A stretch of DNA of 64,000 nucleotides from Azohydromonas caseinilytica (GTDB taxonomy: Bacteria > Pseudomonadota > Gammaproteobacteria > Burkholderiales > Burkholderiaceae_C): the NCBI RefSeq assembly GCF_012927045.1, contig NZ_JABBFW010000022.1:24336-88335 (forward strand), in the 5' to 3' direction. The translations under genes were made by a program, and so were the position numbers. Positions 45,049 to 53,251 of this stretch are shown in pieces. Below the pieces are notes generated by a model that worked only from the letters and a program-made list of their open reading frames with translations, did not search any database and was not told the DNA's origin. Position 1 is the stretch's first letter; each line of letters opens with the position of its first letter.

Positions 45049-45915
45049 ATGTCGTTGCACGCCGAATTCGAAATCCGCTCCTTCTCCGGCCCGCTGGGCG
45101 CCGAGGTCCTGGGCCTGGACCTGTCACGCCCGCTGTCCGACGACGGCTTCCGGCGCCTGCACCGCGCCCACCTCGACCACCATGTGCTGGTCTTCCGCGA
45201 CCAGCACTCGCTGACGCCCGAACAGCAGGTGGCGTTGAGTGCACGCTTCGGCCCACTGCAGCGCCATGTGCTCAAGCAGTTCGCCCTGCCCGGCCACCCG
45301 GACGTGCTGATCGTTTCCAACGTCATCGAGAACGGCCAGCCCATCGGCCTGGGTGACGCTGGCCATTTCTGGCATTCCGATCTCTCCTACAAGCCTCGCC
45401 CCAGCCTGGGCTCGTTCCTGCATGCCCAGGAGCTGCCGTCCGAAGGCGGGGACACCCTGTTCGCCAACCAGCACCTGGCCTACGAGACGCTGCCCCAGGC
45501 GCTGAAGCAGGCCGTGACCGGCCGCTTCGCCGAGCACTGGTACCTGGCGCGCTACGCCGAGCTGCAGCAGCGCAGCCCCTGGCGCCCCAACCTGAGCCCT
45601 GAACAGATCGCCGAGGTGCCGCCGGCCGTCCACCCCGTCGTGCGCACGCATCCGGAAAACGGCCGCCCCGCGCTCTTCGTCAGCGAGCACTTCACGACGC
45701 GCGTGCTGGACCTGCCCGAGGACGAGAGCCGCGCCCTGCTCGATGAGCTGTTCCGCCACAGCACCCAGCCCGAGTTCGTCTACCGCCACCGCTGGCGCGC
45801 GGGCGACCTGGTGTTCTGGGACAACCGCTCGGTCGTGCACCTGGCCACCGGCTGCCCCGACCACCTGCGCCGCCGGCTGCACCGCACCACCATCGAAGGC
45901 GACGTGCCGGTCTGA
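45049..45915 (+). CDS. TauD/TfdA-family 2-oxoglutarate/Fe(II) dioxygenase
   Basis: This 288-aa enzyme (start at ATG 45049; ATG 45040 also possible) has the iron triad: His109-x-Asp111 in HFWHSDLSY and distal His264 in DNRSVVHLATG. Arg279, 15 residues after the distal His, fits the 2-oxoglutarate site. The N-terminal FSGPLGAEVLGLDLSRPLSD and VFRDQHSLTPEQQVALSARF are typical of TauD/TfdA. The family oxidises taurine, other sulfonates, 2,4-D and related acids, releasing sulfite or an aldehyde. It precedes an NMT1-type ABC transporter by 51 bases, so it probably acts on the imported compound. The substrate is not fixed by sequence. Confidence 0.88.
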   Translation: MSLHAEFEIRSFSGPLGAEVLGLDLSRPLSDDGFRRLHRAHLDHHVLVFRDQHSLTPEQQVALSARFGPLQRHVLKQFALPGHPDVLIVSNVIENGQPIGLGDAGHFWHSDLSYKPRPSLGSFLHAQELPSEGGDTLFANQHLAYETLPQALKQAVTGRFAEHWYLARYAELQQRSPWRPNLSPEQIAEVPPAVHPVVRTHPENGRPALFVSEHFTTRVLDLPEDESRALLDELFRHSTQPEFVYRHRWRAGDLVFWDNRSVVHLATGCPDHLRRRLHRTTIEGDVPV

Positions 45916-45966
45916 CGTCCCGCCTCGCTCCAGACCGATCCTCACGTCCACTTCGACCCGTTTCCC

Positions 45967-46977
45967 ATGCAACCGATCCGCAAGCGCCTCGCCGCCCTGG
46001 GCACCGCCGCCCTGCTGGGCTTCTCCGCCGCCGGCGCCCATGCCGAGGGCCAGATCCGCATCGCCGACCAGTTCGGCATCGTCTACCTGCTGCTCGATGT
46101 CGCCAAGGACCAGAAGCTTATCGAGAAGCACGGCAAGGCCCATGGCCTGGACATCACGGTGTCGCAGGTCACGCTCTCCGGCGGCTCGGCCATGAACGAC
46201 GCGCTGCTGTCGGGCTCGCTCGACATCGCCGCCGCCGGCGTCGGCCCGATGCTCACGCTGTGGGACCGCACCCGGGGCCGGCAGAACGTGCGCGGCGTGG
46301 CCTCGCTGGGCAACTTCCCGTACTACCTGGTGAGCACGAACCCGGCGGTGAAGACCATCGCCGACTTCAGCGACAAGGACCGCATCGCGCTGCCGGCGGT
46401 GGGCGTGTCGGTGCAGTCGCGCATCCTGCAGATGGCCGCGGCCAAGACCTGGGGCGACGCGCAGCACAACAAGCTCGACAAGATCAGCGTGGCGCTGCCG
46501 CACCCCGAGGCCACCGCCGCCATCACCAAGGGCGGCACGGAGATCAACGCGCACTTTGCCAACCCGCCGTTCCAGGAGCAGGAACTGGCCGCGAACCCGG
46601 CCGCGAAGGTGGTGCTCAAGAGCTACGACGTGCTGGGCGGCCCGGCCTCGGCCACCGTGCTCTACACCACGGAAAAATTCCGCACCGAGAACCCCAAGAC
46701 CTACCGTGCCTTCACCGCCGCGCTGGCCGAGGCCGCGCAGTGGATCAGTGCCAATCCCGAGGCCGCGGCGGACCTGTTCCTGCGCGTCAACAAGAGCAAG
46801 GTGGACCGCAAGCTCGTGCTCGACATCGTCAAGAGCCCCGAGGTGCAGTTCAAGCTCGCGCCGCAGAACACGTACGCGCTGGCCGACTTCATGCACCGGG
46901 TCGGCGCCATCAAGAACAAGCCCGCCTCGGCGCGCGACTACTTCTTCGACGACCCGCACAACGCGGGCGCGAACTGA
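45967..46977 (+). CDS. ABC transporter substrate-binding protein (NMT1/SsuA-like)
   Basis: This 336-aa periplasmic protein has a signal peptide (RLAALGTAALLGFSAAGAHA). IRIADQFGIVYLLLDVAKDQ, TLSGGSAMNDALLSGSLDIA and AAGVGPMLTLWDR are typical of the NMT1/SsuA/TauA fold, which binds sulfonates, nitrate, taurine or thiamine precursors. It is followed by its own ATPase (21 bases) and permease, completing one importer. The neighbouring dioxygenase and AprAB-like genes make an organosulfur ligand plausible but unproven. Confidence 0.88.
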   Translation: MQPIRKRLAALGTAALLGFSAAGAHAEGQIRIADQFGIVYLLLDVAKDQKLIEKHGKAHGLDITVSQVTLSGGSAMNDALLSGSLDIAAAGVGPMLTLWDRTRGRQNVRGVASLGNFPYYLVSTNPAVKTIADFSDKDRIALPAVGVSVQSRILQMAAAKTWGDAQHNKLDKISVALPHPEATAAITKGGTEINAHFANPPFQEQELAANPAAKVVLKSYDVLGGPASATVLYTTEKFRTENPKTYRAFTAALAEAAQWISANPEAAADLFLRVNKSKVDRKLVLDIVKSPEVQFKLAPQNTYALADFMHRVGAIKNKPASARDYFFDDPHNAGAN

Positions 46978-46998
46978 AGCTTCAGGAAGGACCCAGCC

Positions 46999-47787
46999 AT
47001 GGACACGACGCCTTTGCTGCAGGTTGCCGGCGTCAGCCTGGAATACGTCGCGGGCAGCCGCGTGGTGCGCGCCACGCACCGCGTCAGCTTCGACCTGCAC
47101 GCCGGCGAACGCCTGGTGCTGCTGGGCCCCTCGGGCTGCGGCAAGTCCTCGCTGCTCAAGGCCATGGGCGGCTTCCTCGCACCCCGGGAGGGCCACATCA
47201 CGCTGGGCGGCGCGCCGGTCACCGGCCCCGGGCCCGACCGCGTGATGGTGTTCCAGGAGTTCGACCAGCTCCCGCCCTGGAAGACCGTCAAGCACAACGT
47301 GATGTTCCCGCTGCTGGCCTCGGGCCGCGCCGGTCGGGCCGAGGCCGAGCAGCGCGCGCTGCGCGTGCTGCAGCAGGTGGGCCTGGCCCATTTCGCTGAC
47401 GCGCACCCGCACATGCTCTCCGGCGGCATGAAGCAGCGCGTGGCCATCGCCCGCGCGCTGGCGATGCAGCCGCGCATCCTGCTCATGGACGAGCCCTTCG
47501 CCGCGCTGGACGCGCTCACGCGCCGGCGCATGCAGCAGGAGCTGCTGGCGCTGTGGGCGCAGGTGCGCTGCTCGCTGGTCTTCGTCACGCACTCCATCGA
47601 GGAGGCGCTGGTGGTGGGCCACCGCATCGTGCTGCTGTCGCCGCACCCGGGCCGCGTGCGGGCCGAATTGCACGCGCACGAGTTCGATCTGGACAGCGTC
47701 GGCAGCCCGGCCTTCCAGGCCCAGGCGCAACGCATCCACCACCTGCTGTTCGAAGAGACGGCACAACCCGAGACAGCCGCGGCATGA
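46999..47787 (+). CDS. ABC transporter ATP-binding protein (SsuB/TauB-like)
   Basis: This 262-aa ATPase has Walker A GPSGCGKSS at 43-51, a Q-loop near FQEFDQLPPW, the signature LSGGMKQRV at 140-148, Walker B ILLMDEPFAALD at 160-171 and the H-loop VFVTHSIEEAL. It is of the nitrate/sulfonate/taurine import class. The ATG has GGAAGGA upstream at 46984-46990. Its stop overlaps the permease start by four bases (ATGA, 47784-47787). It energises import of the ligand bound by the upstream protein. Confidence 0.92.
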   Translation: MDTTPLLQVAGVSLEYVAGSRVVRATHRVSFDLHAGERLVLLGPSGCGKSSLLKAMGGFLAPREGHITLGGAPVTGPGPDRVMVFQEFDQLPPWKTVKHNVMFPLLASGRAGRAEAEQRALRVLQQVGLAHFADAHPHMLSGGMKQRVAIARALAMQPRILLMDEPFAALDALTRRRMQQELLALWAQVRCSLVFVTHSIEEALVVGHRIVLLSPHPGRVRAELHAHEFDLDSVGSPAFQAQAQRIHHLLFEETAQPETAAA

Positions 47788-48728
47788 GCGCAGTTTTCAC
47801 ATCCCTGCCGCGTCCGGTCGGACAAGGCGACACCACCGCCGACAACGCCTTCGCCACCCCGGCCGCGGCCGACGCGCCCATCCGCCCCGAGGTGGAGTTC
47901 GAGCTGGCCCCTTACACCGCCGCGCCGATGGAGCGCGCGCTGCCCTGGACCCAGCGCCTGCGCCAGAACACGCTGCTGCGCCGCGCGGCCATCCTCGCGC
48001 TGCTGGCGCTGCTGTGGGAGGCGCTGGCGCGCTGGACCGACAACGACCTGCTGCTGCCCACCTTCGGCGCCACCGCCGCCGCCTTCGCCGAGGGCCTGGC
48101 CAGCGGCGAGCTGCTGGAGAAGGCCGGCATCTCGCTCGGCCTGCTGCTGCAGGGCTACGTGCTGGGTATCGCTGCCGCTTTTGCGCTGACGGCGCTGGCG
48201 GCCTCGACCCGCTTCGGGCGCGACCTGCTGTCCACGCTCACGGCCATGTTCAACCCGCTGCCGGCCATCGCGCTGCTGCCGCTGGCGCTGCTGTGGTTCG
48301 GGCTGGGCCGGCAGAGCTTGCTGTTCGTGCTGGTGCACGCGGTGCTGTGGCCGCTGGCGCTGGCCACGCACGCCGGTTTCCAGAACGTGCCCGAGGTGCT
48401 GCGCATGGCCGGGCGCAACTACGGGCTGACGGGCCTGCGGCTGGTGGTGCACGTGCTGATTCCGTCGGCGCTGCCCTCCATCCTGTCGGGCCTGCGCATT
48501 GCCTGGGCCTTCGCCTGGCGCACGCTGATCGCTGCCGAGCTGGTGTTCGGCGCCACTTCCGGCCAGGGCGGCCTGGGCTGGTACGTGTTCCAGAATCGCA
48601 ACGAGCTCTACACCGACCGCGTCTTCGCCGGCCTGGCCTGCGTCATCGTCATCGGGCTGGTGATCGAGAACCTGGTGTTCTCGACGCTGGAGCGCGTCAC
48701 GGTACGGCGCTGGGGCGTGCAGCGCTGA
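47784..48728 (+). CDS. ABC transporter permease (SsuC/TauC-like)
   Basis: This 314-aa inner-membrane protein has about six helices after a longer than usual hydrophilic N-terminus of about 65 residues. The cytoplasmic EAA loop, VPEVLRMAGRNYGLTGLRLV followed by IPSALPSILSGLRIAWAFAW, contacts the ATPase. It completes the importer formed with the two preceding genes and is coupled to the ATPase by an ATGA overlap. A strong terminator follows 27 bases after the stop. Confidence 0.9.
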   Translation: MSAVFTSLPRPVGQGDTTADNAFATPAAADAPIRPEVEFELAPYTAAPMERALPWTQRLRQNTLLRRAAILALLALLWEALARWTDNDLLLPTFGATAAAFAEGLASGELLEKAGISLGLLLQGYVLGIAAAFALTALAASTRFGRDLLSTLTAMFNPLPAIALLPLALLWFGLGRQSLLFVLVHAVLWPLALATHAGFQNVPEVLRMAGRNYGLTGLRLVVHVLIPSALPSILSGLRIAWAFAWRTLIAAELVFGATSGQGGLGWYVFQNRNELYTDRVFAGLACVIVIGLVIENLVFSTLERVTVRRWGVQR

Positions 48729-48755
48729 GCGCCTGACTTTAACCCTCACCGGCCA

Positions 48756-48788
48756 ACGGCCCGCCTCTTCGGCGGGCCGTTTTGCTTT
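48756..48788 (+). terminator. Rho-independent terminator after the ABC operon
   Basis: ACGGCCCGCC (48756-48765) pairs perfectly with GGCGGGCCGT (48771-48780) around TCTTC, followed by TTTGCTTT. This ends the dioxygenase-transporter unit and separates it from the GntR gene. Confidence 0.92.
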
Positions 48789-48961
48789 GCGGGTGCCCTC
48801 GATTCCCAGCTCTGTTGCCTTGGCAACATCACTCCGACGCCCATGCCGCTTATGCCGGCACTGGCTATGCAGCATGGAATTCATTCGTTGGCCGGCGCCG
48901 TCCGGACTCCTACAGTCCCTCGGCATCAGACAACACGACGCCCGGCTGCTCCCAACCTGTC

Positions 48962-49717
48962 ATGACCAGTTCCGTCCGCTCCGAACCCGCCGTGCCGGCC
49001 GCATCGCAGCCCACGCTGCACCGCCGCATCCGCGAGGAGCTGCGCGAGCGCATCCTGTGCGGCGCCTGGCAGCCGCACGAGCGCCTCCCGTCCGAAAGCG
49101 CGCTGATGGCGCAGTACGGCGTGAGCCGCATCACGGTGCGCCAGGCGCTGGGCGACCTGGAAAGCGCGCGCCTGATCTTCAAGGTGCCGGGCAAGGGCTC
49201 CTTCGTCGCGCAGAGCAAGCCGTTCCAGGAGCTGGGCCGGCTGCAGGGCTTCGCGGAGGCCATGGGCCCGCTGGGCCACGACACCTTCAACCGGCTGCTG
49301 TCGCTGCAGACCGTGGCGGCCGACGCGCGCGTGGCCGAGCGGCTGCGGCTGGACGTCGGCACGCCGGTGACGGAAGTGCGGCGCGTGCGCCACCTGGACC
49401 ACCGGCCGGTGTCGCTGGATGTCACCTGGCTTCCGCTGCACCTGGGCCGGCGCCTGCGCAGCGACGAGCTGGCCACGCGCGACATCTTCCTGATCCTGGA
49501 AAACGACTGCGCCACGCCGCTGGGCCATGCCGACTTGGCGCTGGACGCCGTGTCCGCCGACGCGCAGACCGCCGCGCTGCTGGGCCTGCCCCCCGGCGCA
49601 CCCATGCTGCACATCGAGCGCCTCACGCACGACCGCGAGGGCCGGCCCATCGACTACGAACACCTCTACTGCCGCTCGGACACCTTCCAGTACCGCATGC
49701 GGCTGCAACGACGTTGA
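48962..49717 (+). CDS. GntR/HutC-family transcriptional regulator with UTRA domain
   Basis: This 251-aa regulator has a GntR winged helix at about 18-84 (LHRRIREELRERILCGAWQP, then LPSESALMAQYGVSRITVRQ and LESARLIFKVPGKGSFVA). A UTRA effector domain runs from about 95 to the end, with VTEVRRVRHLDHRPVSLD, TPLGHADLALDAVSAD and IDYEHLYCRSDTFQYRM. It lies 21 bases before the AprA-like gene on the same strand and 174 bases after the transporter terminator. It probably controls the locus in response to the substrate or a metabolite. ATG 48962 gives the standard N-terminus. Confidence 0.9.
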   Translation: MTSSVRSEPAVPAASQPTLHRRIREELRERILCGAWQPHERLPSESALMAQYGVSRITVRQALGDLESARLIFKVPGKGSFVAQSKPFQELGRLQGFAEAMGPLGHDTFNRLLSLQTVAADARVAERLRLDVGTPVTEVRRVRHLDHRPVSLDVTWLPLHLGRRLRSDELATRDIFLILENDCATPLGHADLALDAVSADAQTAALLGLPPGAPMLHIERLTHDREGRPIDYEHLYCRSDTFQYRMRLQRR

Positions 49718-49738
49718 CACCCAAGGAAAGACAGCAAT

Positions 49739-51472
49739 ATGGAGACGATTGAGCAGGAAGTGGACGTGCTCGTCATCGGCGGCGGCACGGCCGGACCGAT
49801 GGCGGCCGTCAAGGCCAAGCAGGCGAATCCGGCGCTGCGCGTGCTGCTGCTGGAGAAGGCCAACGTCAAGCGCAGCGGTGCGATCTCGATGGGCATGGAC
49901 GGCCTCAACAACGCCGTCATCCCCGGCCATGCCACGCCGGAGCAGTACGTGCGCGAGATCACCATCGCCAACGACGGCATCGTCAACCAGAAGACGGTGA
50001 TGGCCTATGCGCGCAACAGCTTCCCGATGATCGAGGAGCTGGACCGCTGGGGCGTGCGCTTCGAGCGCGACGAGACCGGTGACTACGCCGTCAAGAAGGT
50101 GCACCACATGGGCACCTACGTGCTGCCCATGCCGGAGGGGCACGACATCAAGAAGGTGCTGTACCGTCAACTCAAGCGCACGCGGGTGGAGATCACCAAC
50201 CGGCTGGTGGCGACGCGGCTGCTCACGGCGGAAGACGGTCGCATCGCCGGCGCCATGGCCTTTGATTGCCGCACGGCGGACTTTCACGTCATTCGCGCCA
50301 AGTCGGTGGTGTTGTGCTGCGGCGCGGCCGGGCGCCTGGGCCTGCCGGCCTCGGGCTACCTGTTCGGTACCTACGAGAACCCGGCCAATGCCGGCGACGG
50401 CTACTCGATGGCTTACCACGCCGGCGCCGAGCTCTCGGGCATCGAGTGCTTCCAGATCAACCCGCTGATCAAGGACTACAACGGCCCGGCCTGCGCCTAC
50501 GTCACCGGTCCCTTCGGCGGCTTCACCGCCAACGCCGAAGGCCAGCGCTTCATCGAGAGCGACTACTGGAGCGGCCAGATGATGTGGGAGTTCTTCCAGG
50601 AGCTGCAGGGCGGCAAGGGCCCGGTGTTCCTCAAGCTGGATCACCTGGCCGAGGAGACCATCTCCACCATCGAAACCATCCTGCACACCAACGAGCGCCC
50701 CAGCCGCGGCCGCTTCCATGCCGGGCGCGGCACCGACTACCGCGAGCGCATGGTGGAGATGCACATCTCCGAGATCGGCCTGTGCAGTGGGCATTCGGCC
50801 TCGGGCGTGTGGGTCAACGAGCACGCGCAGACCACGGTGGCGGGCCTGCATGCCGCGGGCGACATGGCCTGCGTGCCGCACAACTACATGCTGGGCGCCT
50901 TCGTGTACGGCCGGCTCGCGGGCGAGAGCAGTGCGCGCTTCTGCGCCGAGCACGACTTCGCCGCCGTCGATGCCGGCCAGGTGGCCCTTGAGCGCCAGCG
51001 CGTGTGGGCACCGCTGCAGCGCGAGCGCGGCCTGCCGCCCAACCAGGTCGAATACAAGCTGCGGCGCATGGTCAACGACTACCTTCAGCCGCCCAAGGTC
51101 ACGCGCAAGATGGAGATCGGCCTGGAGCGCTTCGAAGGCATCCGCCACGACCTCGACGAGCTCAAGGCCAACGACGCGCACGAGCTGATGCGCGCCCTCG
51201 AAGTGCACGCCATCCGCGACTGCGCCGAGATGGCGGCGCGCGCCTCGCTGTTCCGCACCGAGAGCCGCTGGGGCCTCTACCACGCCCGCGTGGACCACCC
51301 CGAGCGCAACGACGCCGAGTGGTTCTGCCATGCGCAGCTGCGCAAGGACGAGCAGGGCCGCATGGTCAGCTTCAAGCGCCCCATCGAGCCCTACATCGTG
51401 CCCATCGCCAACACGGAGAAGAACGCCTACCACCAGTTGCGCATCCCGGCCGCCGAAGCCGTGGCCGCCTGA
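49739..51472 (+). CDS. AprA-like FAD-dependent oxidoreductase (fumarate reductase/APS reductase superfamily)
   Basis: This 577-aa flavoprotein opens with VDVLVIGGGTAGPMAAVKAK, the FAD dinucleotide loop, and LLLEKANVKRSGAISMGMDG. Further blocks are SVVLCCGAAGRLGLPASGYL, GPFGGFTANAEGQRF, RPSRGRFHAGRGTDYRE, SGHSASGVWVNE and AAGDMACVPHNYMLGAFVYG. These are typical of the succinate dehydrogenase/fumarate reductase superfamily branch that includes APS reductase alpha (AprA). It is paired with a small AprB-like 2[4Fe-4S] protein, as in APS reductase. It lacks the genes usual for sulfur oxidation or sulfate reduction (sat, qmo, dsr) nearby, so its substrate may differ. A structured repeat separates it from the ferredoxin gene. 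Confidence 0.82.
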   Translation: METIEQEVDVLVIGGGTAGPMAAVKAKQANPALRVLLLEKANVKRSGAISMGMDGLNNAVIPGHATPEQYVREITIANDGIVNQKTVMAYARNSFPMIEELDRWGVRFERDETGDYAVKKVHHMGTYVLPMPEGHDIKKVLYRQLKRTRVEITNRLVATRLLTAEDGRIAGAMAFDCRTADFHVIRAKSVVLCCGAAGRLGLPASGYLFGTYENPANAGDGYSMAYHAGAELSGIECFQINPLIKDYNGPACAYVTGPFGGFTANAEGQRFIESDYWSGQMMWEFFQELQGGKGPVFLKLDHLAEETISTIETILHTNERPSRGRFHAGRGTDYRERMVEMHISEIGLCSGHSASGVWVNEHAQTTVAGLHAAGDMACVPHNYMLGAFVYGRLAGESSARFCAEHDFAAVDAGQVALERQRVWAPLQRERGLPPNQVEYKLRRMVNDYLQPPKVTRKMEIGLERFEGIRHDLDELKANDAHELMRALEVHAIRDCAEMAARASLFRTESRWGLYHARVDHPERNDAEWFCHAQLRKDEQGRMVSFKRPIEPYIVPIANTEKNAYHQLRIPAAEAVAA

Positions 51473-51493
51473 TTCGATTTCCTGCTTGTCAGC

Positions 51494-51609
51494 AAAGTAT
51501 TCCGTTCGCCCTGAGGTATCGAAGGGTGAACGGCCCCTGCCGTGGCGCGGCCACTGCAGCCTGACGGATTCGTACTTCGATACCTCAGTACGAACGGGTC
51601 ATTTCACGA
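51494..51609. repeat. Dispersed structured repeat, copy 2
   Basis: This matches copy 1 at 24573-24725. CCGTTCGCCCT (51502-51512) pairs with AGGGTGAACGG (51523-51533), and TTCGTACT (51569-51576) with AGTACGAA (51587-51594). It lies within an operon, between the AprA-like and ferredoxin genes, ending about 20 bases before the ferredoxin start. Confidence 0.75.
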
Positions 51610-51631
51610 GCAAAAGAAACAAGGAAATTCC

Positions 51632-51874
51632 ATGCAAATCGCCCCCATCGCGCTGCATCCCGCGGCAGTGCCCGTCACCGTCGATGCGGACAAATGCATC
51701 GCCCACAAGGGCTGCACTGTCTGCGTGGACATGTGCCCGCTCGACGTGCTGGCCATCGACCTCGTCAAGGGCTCGGCCTACATGAAGTTCGACGAGTGCT
51801 GGTACTGCATGCCCTGCGAGAAGGACTGCCCCACCGGCGCCGTGCACGTGGACATCCCCTACCTGCTGCGCTGA
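51632..51874 (+). CDS. AprB-like 2[4Fe-4S] ferredoxin
   Basis: This 80-aa protein has two cluster motifs. The first is Cys22, Cys28, Cys31 and Cys35 with a following Pro (KCIAHKGCTVCVDMCP). The second is Cys56, Cys59, Cys62 and Cys66 with Pro (ECWYCMPCEKDCP). The longer C-x5-C spacing at the start and the W-Y-C pattern resemble the beta subunit of APS reductase (AprB), but without AprB's C-terminal tail. It probably transfers electrons to or from the upstream flavoprotein. ATG 51632 has AAGGAAAT upstream. Confidence 0.85.
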   Translation: MQIAPIALHPAAVPVTVDADKCIAHKGCTVCVDMCPLDVLAIDLVKGSAYMKFDECWYCMPCEKDCPTGAVHVDIPYLLR

Positions 51875-51928
51875 GCGACGGCAGCCCGCCGCCACCTGCC
51901 TGCGCATCCCGTTACGCCGCCCGACCCC

Positions 51929-52921
51929 ATGACTGCCTTTCCCACCGACACCGATTCCGAGCTGGCGGCGCTGCAGCGCCGTCTCACCAGCGCCGATGCC
52001 ACCGAGCGCCGCGTCGCGCTGCTGGAAGCCGCCGACCTGGAGGACGAGGCGCTGCTGCCCGCCTTGACCGCCGTGCTACGCCGCGACCCCGAGCCCACGT
52101 TGCGCACCGAGGCCGCGCGCGCCCTGGCCGCCTGGAGCGACGCCGACGTGGTGGACGCGCTGGCCGAGGCGCTTTCCGACGTCCGCGAGGTGCGCGAAGC
52201 CGCGGCGCTGGCGCTGTCCGAGCTGAAGGACCCGCACTCCGGCGCGCGCCTGGTGCGCCATGCCGCGCATGCCGATGCCTTCGTCAGCGCCGCGGCGCTG
52301 CGCGGCCTGCGCGAGCTGCGTGTCGCCGAAGCCGCCGGGCCCGCGCTGGCGGCCTTGGAACGACCGGAAGCCTCGGTGCGGCGCGAAGCCGTGGGCGTGC
52401 TGGGCTGGCTGCGGCACCAGCCCGCGCTGCCGCCCCTGGCCCAGGCCGCCGTGGAGGACGAGGACGCCGAGGTCCGCCGCGCCGCCACCGGCGCGCTGGG
52501 CCTGGCCGGCCCGCAGGACATCCCGTTCGTGCTGCCGGCGCTGTGCGCCGCGCTGCGCGACGCCGCCTGGCCGGTGCGCGAGGAGGCGGCCACCACGCTG
52601 GGCAAGCTGCGTCTGGAGGAGCCGGCTGCCGCCCAGGCGCTGCGCGCGGCGCTGGAGGACGACTACTGGCAGGTGCGGCTGCGCGCCGCGCGGGCGCTGG
52701 GCCGGCTGCGCGATCGCGAGGCCCTGCGCCCGCTCACCGCCGCGCTGCTGCACCCGGCGGGCAACCTGCGCAAGGAGGCCGCCATCGCCCTGGGCGAGAT
52801 CGGCGACGCGCAGGCGGTGCCGGCGTTGAACGTCGCAGCGGGCGATCCCGACCCCGAGGTGCGCAAGGCGGCGCGCTCGGCGCTGCAGCGGCTGGGCGCC
52901 CCGGCGGGAACGGAGCGATGA
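51929..52921 (+). CDS. HEAT-repeat protein
   Basis: This 330-aa protein is made of about eight to nine HEAT/PBS-lyase-type helical repeats of about 31 residues, for example RTEAARALAAWSDADVVDAL, VREAAALALSELKDP, VRREAVGVLGWLRHQ, VRRAATGALGLAG and VRKAARSALQRLG. There is no signal, Cys cluster or enzyme motif. Such proteins are usually adaptors or, in the PBS-lyase subgroup, chromophore-handling chaperones. It follows the AprB-like gene by 54 bases and is coupled to the DUF971 gene by ATGA, so it probably helps assemble or stabilise the redox pair. Confidence 0.85.
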   Translation: MTAFPTDTDSELAALQRRLTSADATERRVALLEAADLEDEALLPALTAVLRRDPEPTLRTEAARALAAWSDADVVDALAEALSDVREVREAAALALSELKDPHSGARLVRHAAHADAFVSAAALRGLRELRVAEAAGPALAALERPEASVRREAVGVLGWLRHQPALPPLAQAAVEDEDAEVRRAATGALGLAGPQDIPFVLPALCAALRDAAWPVREEAATTLGKLRLEEPAAAQALRAALEDDYWQVRLRAARALGRLRDREALRPLTAALLHPAGNLRKEAAIALGEIGDAQAVPALNVAAGDPDPEVRKAARSALQRLGAPAGTER

Positions 52922-53214
52922 GCGCCGAGCCGCTGGTGCCCGGCGCCATCGAGCTGCGCCCCGAGCGGCTGCGTCTGCAGTGGCCCGACGGCGCGGTGCA
53001 TGAGCTGGATGCCGCTGCCCTGCGCGCCGCCTGCTGCTGCGCCGGTTGCCGTGTCGCGACGCGCAGCGGCGATCTGGTCGAGCCCGACGCCGGCGTGCGC
53101 CTCACCGATGCCGTGCCCGTGGGCCTCTATGCGCTGCAGTTGCGGTTCAGCGACGGACATGAGCGCGGGATCTACCCCTGGGCGCTGTTGCGGGCCTTGC
53201 CGCAACTCACCTGA
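52918..53214 (+). CDS. DUF971 (GBBH-like N-terminal) protein
   Basis: This 98-aa protein matches the DUF971 pattern: IELRPERLRLQWPDG at the start, then the Cys-rich LRAACCCAGCRVATRSGDL, VGLYALQLRFSDGHERGIYP and ending WALLRALPQL. This small domain is found at the N-terminus of gamma-butyrobetaine hydroxylase, where it binds zinc, and as a partner of Mrp-type Fe-S carrier proteins. Here it overlaps the HEAT gene by four bases. A role in metal or Fe-S handling for the AprAB-like pair is plausible but unproven. Confidence 0.85.
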   Translation: MSAEPLVPGAIELRPERLRLQWPDGAVHELDAAALRAACCCAGCRVATRSGDLVEPDAGVRLTDAVPVGLYALQLRFSDGHERGIYPWALLRALPQLT

Positions 53215-53251
53215 TGCCGATCCGGCAGGCCGCACCGGCACGCGCTCAGGC

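Noticed and set aside
45124..47766. Very long - strand open frame opposite the dioxygenase and ABC genes
   Set aside because: The + strand genes carry full catalytic motifs and tight operon spacing; the antisense product has none.
48926..51433. Long - strand open frame opposite the GntR and AprA-like genes
   Set aside because: It is an antisense shadow caused by high GC at codon position 3; no ribosome site or domain.
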